From Planctomycetaceae bacterium (GTDB taxonomy: Bacteria; Planctomycetota; Planctomycetia; Pirellulales; Thermoguttaceae), in NCBI GenBank assembly GCA_004556055.1, contig SFIW01000034.1, positions 1-24,213 of the forward strand: a stretch of 24,213 nt of DNA, in the 5' to 3' direction. A program made the position numbers and the translations under genes. Each line of letters begins with the position of its first letter. Within the stretch, counting starts at the first letter, position 1. The notes below the pieces were generated by a model. That model worked only from the letters and a program-made list of their open reading frames with translations. It ran no database searches and was not told the DNA's origin. Below are positions 1 to 6,500 of this stretch, piece after piece.

Positions 1-95
1 GCTCCAATCCTGCGGAAATCTCCGGTCTCGAAAAGGTGAAGCGCGCGCTTGAAGTCGCCGTGAAGTCGGGGTATTATATCGAGTTCGACAACTAG
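1..95 (+). CDS. 3' end of a hypothetical protein gene, upstream tandem copy (partial)
   Basis: The window opens inside a reading frame whose first complete codon is at position 3 and which stops at TAG 93-95. The 30 visible residues are identical to the C-terminus of the complete gene at 187-549. Over the 95 shared bases I see only two differences, both synonymous, so this is a very recent tandem duplicate or one kept uniform by gene conversion. Its 5' part lies outside the window. Function is unknown; see the next copy for what can be described. Confidence 0.8.
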   Translation, partial: SNPAEISGLEKVKRALEVAVKSGYYIEFDN

Positions 96-99
96 CGCT

Positions 100-148
100 C
101 GCCGCGTCGGAGGAAGGGAGTCGCGGTTTTGCGGCGTCTTCTTTCCCT
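100..148 (+). terminator. Terminator-like hairpin after upstream duplicate copy
   Basis: CGCCGC at 100-105 pairs with GCGGCG at 131-136 and is followed by a T-rich stretch (TCTTCTTTCCC). The same arrangement follows the second copy at 550-600, so the duplicated unit appears to include its terminator. The stem is short and the U-tract interrupted. Confidence 0.4.
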
Positions 149-186
149 CGTGTCGCTTCGTTCAAGAAACGAGGGGAGATGGAATA

Positions 187-549
187 ATGGATTTTATACG
201 ACGTCATTTTAGCTTTGCGCCTAAGAATCTCGAAGGGTATAATCACTTCGAATACTTTATCGAGGACAAAGAGAACGTCTACGAAGAAGAGTTGACTCAG
301 GAAGAGTTCGACGCCTTGGATGAATACCCCACTGGCTTCTTTTCCTCAATTAATAAGAAGTGGAAGGTTATGGTTGATTTATGGGAAGACGAACAGCTTC
401 CCGCCGAACATGTGGCGGAGGCGCTGGAGCTTGCGAACGCGATGATTGCGAAGAGCTCCAATCCTGCGGAAATCTCCGGTCTCGAGAAGGTAAAGCGCGC
501 GCTTGAAGTCGCCGTGAAGTCGGGGTATTATATCGAGTTCGACAACTAG
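187..549 (+). CDS. Small acidic hypothetical protein, downstream tandem copy
   Basis: A 120-residue soluble protein that I do not recognise. It has no signal peptide or membrane segment. It is rich in Glu/Asp and aromatic residues in its first half (for example the stretch EDKENVYEEELTQEEFDALDE), then has predicted helices ending in SGYYIEFDN. A purine-rich ribosome site (GAGGGGAG, 171-178) sits 8 bases before ATG 187. The C-terminal third is identical to the gene fragment at 1-95. Tandem near-identical small acidic proteins are sometimes immunity proteins, but nothing else here, such as a toxin gene, supports that. A hairpin pairing CCCTCGT (145-151) with ACGAGGG (169-175) overlaps the ribosome site and could affect translation. 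Confidence 0.65.
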   Translation: MDFIRRHFSFAPKNLEGYNHFEYFIEDKENVYEEELTQEEFDALDEYPTGFFSSINKKWKVMVDLWEDEQLPAEHVAEALELANAMIAKSSNPAEISGLEKVKRALEVAVKSGYYIEFDN

Positions 550-600
550 CGCCGCCCCGTGAGGAGAGGGGATTTTTGCGGCGTCTTCCATTTTCTTTGT
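550..600 (+). terminator. Terminator-like hairpin after the 120-residue gene
   Basis: CGCCGC (550-555) pairs with GCGGCG (578-583), with an inner CCC/GGG pairing (556-558 with 568-570). A T-rich run (TCTTCCATTTTCTTTGTGTTTT) follows. It matches the hairpin after the upstream copy. Confidence 0.5.
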
Positions 601-627
601 GTTTTCAGAAAAATTGACGAAAACACA

Positions 628-656
628 TTGACAAACATAGATATGACGAGTTAAAT
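628..656 (+). promoter_or_regulatory. Promoter of the arsR operon, probable ArsR operator region
   Basis: TTGACA (628-633), a 17-base spacer and TTAAAT (651-656) make a good sigma-70-type promoter about 40 bases before the arsR start. ATTGAC is directly repeated just upstream (613-618 and 627-632). ACAT (635-638) and ATGT (655-658) flank the spacer as an imperfect dyad, a plausible place for ArsR to bind and repress its own operon. The operator itself is inference. Confidence 0.6.
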
Positions 657-694
657 GTAGACGCATCGAAAAGGATGAATGTGAGGAGAGTCGA

Positions 695-1012
695 ATGGCG
701 ACGACGTATACGGAAGCGGCGAAGGTCTTCAAGGCCTTTTGCGACGAAAACAGACTGCAAATTCTGGCGCTTCTGCGAAGCGGCGAGAAGTGCGCGTGCA
801 AGCTGCTCGACGATCTGCATATCACGCAACCGACGCTTTCCCATCATATGAAGTTGCTCTGCGACGCGGGCGTCGTGCAGGGGCGCAAGGAGGGGAAATG
901 GGTTCATTATTCCATAGACCCCGTCGGAGCCGAACGCGCCGTCGAACTCCTCCGTCAGCAGGTTTCACTTGACGCGTCCGGTAATACAGCCGGACGGACC
1001 TTGCGGGAGTAA
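695..1012 (+). CDS. arsR: ArsR/SmtB-family metalloregulatory repressor
   Basis: A 105-residue winged-helix repressor expected to bind its operator as a dimer and release it when As(III)/Sb(III) is bound. Residues 8-30 match the ArsR N-terminal helices (AKVFKAFCDENRLQILALL). C33 and C35 (EKCACKLL) sit where ArsR-type sensors carry their metal-binding cysteines, and the recognition helix is TQPTLSHHMKLL (44-55), followed by the wing GRKEGKWVHYSI. GTGAGGAGAG (681-690) is the ribosome site for ATG 695. It is the first gene of the run arsR, permease, thioredoxin-like protein and arsC, so autoregulation of that operon is likely. The family is certain; arsenic as inducer is inferred from the neighbours and the cysteine pair. 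Confidence 0.88.
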   Translation: MATTYTEAAKVFKAFCDENRLQILALLRSGEKCACKLLDDLHITQPTLSHHMKLLCDAGVVQGRKEGKWVHYSIDPVGAERAVELLRQQVSLDASGNTAGRTLRE

Positions 1013-1021
1013 ATAGAGTTT

Positions 1022-1047
1022 AGCCGTCAACCAAGACGGTTTTTTTT
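1022..1047 (+). terminator. Intrinsic terminator or attenuator between arsR and permease
   Basis: CCGTC (1024-1028) and GACGG (1035-1039) enclose a 6-base loop, and a run of eight T (1040-1047) follows directly. It lies inside the presumed operon, so it would lower transcription of the downstream genes relative to the repressor gene. Confidence 0.7.
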
Positions 1048-1100
1048 AGAGACGTCGCTTTGATATTTTTGAATGTGTCGATATGGAAGGAGCGAATTTT

Positions 1101-2114
1101 ATGGAGCTATTCTCTTCGATATGGGCGTTCGTCCAGAATCAGATTCTTGGTATGAAATGGCTTAACGAGATCGTTGGAAACGTCCTAAACGCTCTTGGCG
1201 TGGACGTCGCCTCGCGCTGGGGAGGCTGTCTTCAGTTCTTTATCTACGACGTCGTAAAAATTATGCTTCTGCTGACCAGCTTGATTTTTCTGATCTCGTA
1301 TATTCAGAGCTATTTCCCCCCGGAGCGAACAAAACGGATCCTTGGCCGATTTCATGGCGTAGGCGCCAACTGCGTCGCCGCTTTGCTCGGCACAGTGACG
1401 CCCTTCTGTTCTTGCTCGTCCATCCCCCTCTTTATCGGCTTTACCCGCGCCGGTTTGCCTTTGGGCGTGACCTTCTCTTTCCTGATTTCCTCCCCGATGG
1501 TGGACTTGGGAAGTTTGGTTCTGCTCACGAGCTTCTTTGGGTTGAAAGTTGCCGTCGTCTACGTGGCGGTTGGCTTGGTTATCGCCGTCGTCGGGGGAAC
1601 CGCGATTGAAAAGCTGCGTTTGGAGAATCAGGTCGAAGAGTATATCCGCAAGGGTAAAGCGCTGGAAGTTCCGCTGGAGGAGCTGACTTTCAAAGCGCGC
1701 GTTGCGTTCGCATGGGAGCAGGTCGCGTCTATCGCCAAGAAGGTCGCGCCTTACGTTCTCGCGGGGGTGGGGATCGGCGCGTTCATTCATAACTGGATTC
1801 CCGAAGAATTTATCGTCAAGGCGCTGGGAGCGGGGAACCCGTTCGGCGTGGCGCTCGCCACCCTTGCGGGCGTTCCGATGTACGCGGATATTTTCGGGGC
1901 CATTCCCATAGCGGAAGCGCTCCTTGCCAAGGGTGCGCGCCTTGGCGTCGTTCTGGCCTTCATGATGGGCGTGACAACGTTGTCGCTTCCTTCGATCGTC
2001 ATGCTTCGTAAGGCGGTTAAGCCGAAGTTGCTGGGCGTCTTCGTCGCGATATGCGTCGTTGGAGTCGTCGTTATCGGTTATTTCTTTAACGCAATTGAGC
2101 GTCTGCTCGTATGA
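1101..2114 (+). CDS. ArsP/DUF318-type membrane permease
   Basis: A 337-residue polytopic inner-membrane protein of the predicted permease family (DUF318, YraQ/ArsP-like). The signature TPFCSCSS is at residues 100-107, followed by hydrophobic segments IPLFIGFTRAGLPLGVTF and LISSPMVDLGSLVLL. A loop of about 45 charged residues separates the N- and C-terminal membrane halves, and the second half contains the matching motif GVPMYADIFGAIPIAEALL. Characterised ArsP proteins export trivalent organoarsenicals; other members have been linked to Cu/Zn efflux. I chose ATG 1101 because GGAAGGAG (1085-1092) lies 8 bases ahead of it, while the in-frame ATG at 1083 has no ribosome site. No ArsB or Acr3 pump is present, so this is the likely efflux route of the operon. 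The exact substrate is not shown by sequence. Confidence 0.83.
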   Translation: MELFSSIWAFVQNQILGMKWLNEIVGNVLNALGVDVASRWGGCLQFFIYDVVKIMLLLTSLIFLISYIQSYFPPERTKRILGRFHGVGANCVAALLGTVTPFCSCSSIPLFIGFTRAGLPLGVTFSFLISSPMVDLGSLVLLTSFFGLKVAVVYVAVGLVIAVVGGTAIEKLRLENQVEEYIRKGKALEVPLEELTFKARVAFAWEQVASIAKKVAPYVLAGVGIGAFIHNWIPEEFIVKALGAGNPFGVALATLAGVPMYADIFGAIPIAEALLAKGARLGVVLAFMMGVTTLSLPSIVMLRKAVKPKLLGVFVAICVVGVVVIGYFFNAIERLLV

Positions 2115-2127
2115 AGGAGCAAAGAGG

Positions 2128-2155
2128 GACGGCTAAATTTCAGCGTTTGGCCGTC
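2128..2155 (+). terminator. Hairpin after the permease gene
   Basis: GACGGCTAAA (2128-2137) pairs with TTTGGCCGTC (2146-2155), ten base pairs including one G-U, around an 8-base loop. No T-run follows, so it may stabilise the 3' end of the message or pause polymerase rather than terminate. A run of ten G (2168-2177) comes shortly after it. Confidence 0.35.
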
Positions 2156-2254
2156 GAGATTTCGAAAGGGGGGGGGGACGGCGATCCTACCGTTGGGTCG
2201 TATATCTTCCGGCTTGCGTTCTAAACTAACCTTTAATTTTTTGGAGGCGTTATT

Positions 2255-2629
2255 ATGGCTTTGTTTAATTTTGGCAAGAAAAAAGAAGCGCCCAAGGCTC
2301 CGACATGCTCTTGTAGCGGCGGTTGCGCTCCTCGAGAATCAACGGAAGTCGACAAGATCGGCGACGGCGAGGCGGCAAAGGGCGTTTTTAGCGTTAAAGT
2401 TCTCGGCGCGGGTTGTAAAAACTGCCATGCGTTGTTGGAAGCGACGAAAGAGGCCGTCAAGAATATGGGACTTGGCGTCGAGGTCGACTATGTGACCGAT
2501 ATGGAAAAGATCATGGAGTACGGCGTGATGAGTTTGCCTGCTCTGGTCGTCAATGAAAAAGCGATTTCTACGGGGAAGGTTTTGAAAGCCGACGAGGTTG
2601 AGAAACTACTGCGCAAGTTAGGGTTTTGA
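2255..2629 (+). CDS. Thioredoxin-like redox-active disulfide protein
   Basis: A 124-residue cytoplasmic protein of the small thioredoxin family (Thioredoxin_3, redox-active disulfide protein 2). The active site is C54-K-N-C57 in VKVLGAGCKNCHALLEAT, and the cis-proline loop is MSLPALVVN with Pro95. Ahead of the fold is a short Lys-rich tail and a cysteine cluster CSCSGGC (18-24), an extra thiol-rich segment that could bind metal(loid) or take part in disulfide exchange. GGAGG (2243-2247) lies 7 bases before ATG 2255. Its stop is one base from the arsC start, so the two are probably translated in a coupled way. Given that, it may reduce the arsenate reductase or deliver arsenite to the permease; this is inference from context. 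Confidence 0.83.
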   Translation: MALFNFGKKKEAPKAPTCSCSGGCAPRESTEVDKIGDGEAAKGVFSVKVLGAGCKNCHALLEATKEAVKNMGLGVEVDYVTDMEKIMEYGVMSLPALVVNEKAISTGKVLKADEVEKLLRKLGF

Positions 2630-2630
2630 G

Positions 2631-3032
2631 ATGAAGAAAGTCGCGTTTATCTGCGTTCATAATTCCTGCCGCAGCCAGATTGCGGAAGCGTTGGGGAAGC
2701 TCTTGGCTCCCGACGTCTTTGAAAGTTACTCCGCCGGTACGGAGACGAAACCGCGGATCAACCAAGACGCCGTTCGGTTAATGAAGCAAGAATATGGAGT
2801 CGACATGGAGGCGTCTCAATACAGCAAGCTCCTCTCCGAGATTCCGCGCGTAGACGTCGTGATTACGATGGGGTGCAACGTTCAATGCCCGTTCCTTCCC
2901 TGTTCCCACCGAGAAGATTGGGGGTTGGAGGATCCCACGGGGAAATCGGACGAAGCGTTTCTCGACGTGATTCGTGAGATTGAGCGGAAAGTTCTGGTTC
3001 TCAAAGATAAATTGAGCGGACAGAATTCTTGA
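2631..3032 (+). CDS. arsC: Thioredoxin-dependent arsenate reductase (LMW phosphatase fold)
   Basis: A 133-residue protein that should reduce arsenate to arsenite in the cytoplasm. The P-loop is C8-V-H-N-S-C13-R14-S, the CX5R signature of low-molecular-weight tyrosine phosphatases and pI258-type ArsC. The further cysteines C82, C86 and C91 (MGCNVQCPFLPC) supply the pair that forms the reducible disulfide in thioredoxin-coupled enzymes, and EDPTGK (about 100-105) carries the catalytic aspartate. Length is normal for the family. The start ATG 2631 follows the previous stop by one base; a separate ribosome site is weak, consistent with coupling. The product arsenite would be exported by the upstream permease and sensed by ArsR. 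Confidence 0.88.
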   Translation: MKKVAFICVHNSCRSQIAEALGKLLAPDVFESYSAGTETKPRINQDAVRLMKQEYGVDMEASQYSKLLSEIPRVDVVITMGCNVQCPFLPCSHREDWGLEDPTGKSDEAFLDVIREIERKVLVLKDKLSGQNS

Positions 3033-3060
3033 AAAATTGCGTTAGTAGAGGAATCAAAGA

Positions 3061-3106
3061 AACCGCCGTGAAATTCGTCCTCGCAAGGACGGAGGTTACG
3101 GCGGTT
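3061..3106 (+). terminator. Strong hairpin downstream of arsC
   Basis: AACCGCCGT (3061-3069) pairs perfectly with ACGGCGGTT (3098-3106). Inside it GTCCT (3077-3081) pairs with AGGAC (3086-3090) around the loop CGCA. No T-run follows in either direction, so it is either a non-canonical terminator or processing site for the ars message, or a structured RNA element. Confidence 0.45.
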
Positions 3107-3202
3107 CGGTATTGGGACGGAGGGGCGTCAAAGCGGTTCATTACCGTTTTTGCGCCATTTTCACGGCGTTTGTTTTCTCATTCAACCATCTCGACTCCCG
3201 AG

Positions 3203-3295
3203 TCATCCCCGTTTCTTCATCACTTTGATGAACCGGAACATTTCGTCGGGAGCGTCTTCTTCGCCGCCCGTATCAATGATACGCGATCTCGCAGA
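3203..3295 (-). pseudogene. Possible remnant: C-terminal fragment of an unknown protein
   Basis: On the minus strand a 30-codon frame between two stops reads like real protein (IIDTGGEEDAPDEMFRFIKV, then MKKRG and a stop). Its composition is ordinary and acidic, unlike the Arg/Ser-rich translation of the surrounding non-coding DNA. There is no room for a start: an in-frame TAG lies at 3298-3296. It could be the end of a degraded gene or chance. I do not recognise the family. The rest of 3033-3597 holds no other convincing gene. Confidence 0.25.
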
Positions 3296-3392
3296 CTAGC
3301 GCTATGTCTTTGGGAAAATTTAAAAAGACGCCGCCAGACGCGCGAAGCGCCCTTTAGGGAACGAAGGAGTCGCGACGTTTTCGTCTTTTCGC

Positions 3393-3511
3393 GGCGCGCT
3401 TTCTTCTTTCGCGTTTCTTTGAGTAGACGTCAGACGTCTTTTCTCATGTCGTTTCCCGGCGCGTTTTTTCTTTCGCATTTTTTTAAGTAGACGCTAAACG
3501 TCTTTTCTTAT
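3393..3511 (+). repeat. Two tandem ~55-base direct repeats upstream of the defence operon
   Basis: Unit 1 is 3393-3447 and unit 2 is 3458-3511, separated by 10 bases; by eye about 46 of 55 positions agree. Each unit has a CG-rich start, a pyrimidine-rich tract and a short dyad: AGACGT-CAG-ACGTCT (3425-3439) in unit 1 and AGACG-CTAAA-CGTCT (3489-3503) in unit 2, each followed by TTTTCT. The dyads could be hairpin terminators for transcription coming from the ars side, or protein-binding sites. The dyad of unit 2 lies within the promoter of the next operon. Confidence 0.6.
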
Positions 3512-3516
3512 ATAAT
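3488..3516 (+). promoter_or_regulatory. Promoter of the three-gene defence operon with embedded dyad
   Basis: TAGACG (3488-3493), a 17-base spacer and a perfect TATAAT (3511-3516) precede the helicase gene, with transcription expected to start near 3523. The dyad AGACG/CGTCT (3489-3503) overlaps the -35 box and fills most of the spacer, as a repressor operator would. Its counterpart in the upstream repeat unit lies 64 bases before. No regulator gene lies next to it, so the controlling protein is unknown. Confidence 0.55.
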
Positions 3517-3597
3517 GATCGCGTACGCCGAATCCATGGCCGCAACGCGTTGACGCGCGTCGCGGTCTCTGATTATTTCCCGACGAGAAGGTTCCCA

Positions 3598-6500
3598 ATG
3601 GACGTTTTTGGACTGCGCAAAGAGATCGTAAATCAATACCAAGACTTTATCAACGGTTACATCAATATCAAAGACGCGAAGATCGCCGACAAGGTTAAAG
3701 CGGGGCTCGACGCCGGGGTTCTGTGGCCCGAGCCCCTCCTTCAGCTCAGCCCCGCGTTTGCGCAAGGGGACTCCTTCGAAACTCTCGAAAAGGAAGGAAT
3801 CTTGTCCCCCGAGACGAAATCGTGCTTCCAAGTCAACGGGGCTCCGATCTCCCTCTACCGCCACCAGACGGACGCGATCCGATGTTACGGCGCGGGCGAG
3901 AGCTACGTCTTGACGACCGGCACGGGGAGCGGTAAGAGCTTGTCGTATATCGTTCCGATCGTCGATTACGCGCTGCGTCATAAGGACGAAAGGGGAATCA
4001 AGGCGGTCGTCGTCTATCCGATGAACGCGCTGGCGAACAGCCAGTTGGAGGAGCTCGACAAGTTCCTCAAAGATTCTCCGATGCGGGGTCGCTACGGTCG
4101 CTATACCGGTCAAGAGAGCCGTGACGAGCGGGATAAGATGCTGGCGGATCCCCCCGATATTCTCCTGACGAACTACGTGATGCTCGAGCTGATCCTCACG
4201 CGCGGGTTTGAGCGGAATTTAGTGGAGAGCCTCAAGACGCTGCGTTTTTTCGTCCTGGACGAACTGCACACGTACCGCGGACGTCAGGGGGCGGACGTTG
4301 CGATGCTTTCGCGGCGCCTCTTCGAAGCGAGCGGGGCGAAGTCGCTAATCTACGTCGGGACGTCGGCGACCCTTGCGTCGAGTCCGACGGGTAAGCTCGA
4401 GGACGAGCAGAAGATAGTGGCGGATTGCGCGTCGCGAATCTTCGGGGGAAAGATAGAAGCCTCGAACGTGATTGCGGAGACGATCGTTCGCTCGACGGAC
4501 GCTTTTGAGTGGAATTCCGATTCGATCGCGAGGCTTCGTCGCGAAGTCGAGGCGCTCGGGGTTCCGAACGACGAGAAGCAGGAGAGCGTCGAGAAGCTGA
4601 GCTCTGAGGAGGTCGTCGCGATTCTGCGCCGCGAGACAGGTCGCGAAGTCGACGCGGAGGCGCTCCAGGCGTCGCGGTTGGCGGCGTGGATCGAAGAGAC
4701 GTTCGGAGTCGAATTGCGCGACGGAAGGTTGACGCGTCGCAAGCCCCTCGAACTTTCCGGCTCGAAGAGCGGCTCGGAGAAGTTGGCGCTGTTCCTGAAG
4801 GAAACGTTCAATGACGCGGCGCCGAGCGCGTCCCTTTGCGAGAACGCGATTCGCCGCCTCTTCATGGCGGGGTTCCGCACGAAGAAGAAGGACGGTCGGC
4901 CCTTCTTCGCGTTCCGACTGCACCAGTTTTTCAGCCGCGGGGACTACGTCTACGCGACGGCGGAGCTCGGGGAGGCGCGCGAAGTCTATCTTCATAAACA
5001 ACGCTTCGCGCCGAGCGCGGACGGCTCCAACGCGCAGAAACGCCTCTATCCGCTCGTCTTTTGCCGCGAGTGCGGTAAGGAATACTACTGCGTTTACAAG
5101 GTTGACGACGAAGAGGGCTCGCGTTTCATTCCGCGCGATTTCTACGACCGCGACGCGGAAAACGAAAGCGGATATGTCGCGGGGTATCTCTATCTGAGCG
5201 CCGATAGAGGATGGCCGAAATCGGAGTCGCAGGCGAAAGAGCGACTTCCCGAGGAATGGCGCGCCCCCGACGAGTATAAGCAAGCGCAGAAGCGCGGGGA
5301 TATCCCGCAGGTTTTCCGCACGAACGCGCAAGGCGAGATTCTCGACGAGAACGCGTCCGAGGGGATCGACGTCGCGTTCTTTGAAACGCCGTTTCGCTTC
5401 TGCCCGGAGTGCGGTCTCGCGTATTCGGCGACGCATGTTCGCAAGGATTCGTCCGACTTCGGTCGTTTGGGAGGAATCGCGACGGCGGGTCGCAGCAGCG
5501 CGACGACGATTCTTTCCCTCGCGGGAGTCGCGGGGCTCGAAAAGAGCGAGTTTATTAAGGAGCATCCCGAGGCGCGCAAGCTCTTGAGCTTTACGGACAA
5601 TCGTCAAGACGCGTCCCTTCAGGCGGGTCACTTCAACGACTTCGTTCACGTGGGGATCTTACGCGCGGGGTTGCGTCGCGCGCTTGAGAAGGCGGGGGAC
5701 GAGGGGATTAAGTCGGAAGATTTGCCCGATCGAGTCTTCGAGGCGCTCGCCTTGGAACCCAAGGACTATATGCAGAAAGACCCCGCAACGAAAGGAAGCT
5801 CCGCGAACAGCGCCAAAAACGCGCTGAAGGATTATCTTCGGTATCTCCTCTTCTGCGATTTGCAACGCGGTTGGCGTGTAAGCGTGCCGAATTTGGAGCA
5901 AACGGGGGATCTTCGCGTGGAATACTACGACGTCGACGCCGCGGCGAAGGACGACGAGGAGTGGAGGAGGGGGCACGACGCGCTCTACTGCGCGAAGTGG
6001 GAAGTTCGTCGCGAAATCCTTGTCACACTCCTCGATTTCCTGCGTCGCGAGTTGGCGATCGACTCCTCCGCGTTGAATCCCGACAAACATTCGAAACTCG
6101 TCGAAGAAGTGAAACGTCAACTTCGCGAACCTTGGCGCTTCAGCGAGGAAACGGAGCCCTCCAATCTAGCGAAGGGAAAGTTTGCGGTTCTCGCCTCCTC
6201 GACGCCAAGCGCCAGAAATGGGGAATGTCTCGCCATTACGGCGCGAAGCGGGTTCGGACAATATTTGAAACGGAAGATCGACCTGAAATCTTTCGATCTC
6301 AATGGAAAGACCGAGGCTGAGACGCGCGAAGAGTTGATTCAAACGATCTTTGAGGTTGCGACGACTTACGGGCTGTTGACGAAGGACAAGAAGAACCGGT
6401 ATCAAATCAACGCGGACGAGCTTCGCTGGAAGCTTGGCGACGGTTCCGCGCCGGCGGATCATATTCGGCAGTATACCTCGGACAACGACGACAATCGGCG

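Noticed and set aside
3029..3490. Plus-strand frame of 153 codons after arsC
   Set aside because: Overlaps the arsC stop, passes through the hairpin at 3061-3106 and a tandem repeat, and reads as Arg/Phe/Ser-rich sequence without domain; treated as non-coding.
3393..3511. CRISPR-like array
   Set aside because: Only two imperfect units with a 10-base spacer and no cas genes; a tandem duplication explains it.
4345..5649. Long minus-strand frame (434 codons) inside the helicase gene
   Set aside because: Arg-rich translation with no domain, no ribosome site, and fully covered by the well-supported plus-strand helicase; a by-product of the GC-biased codon use.
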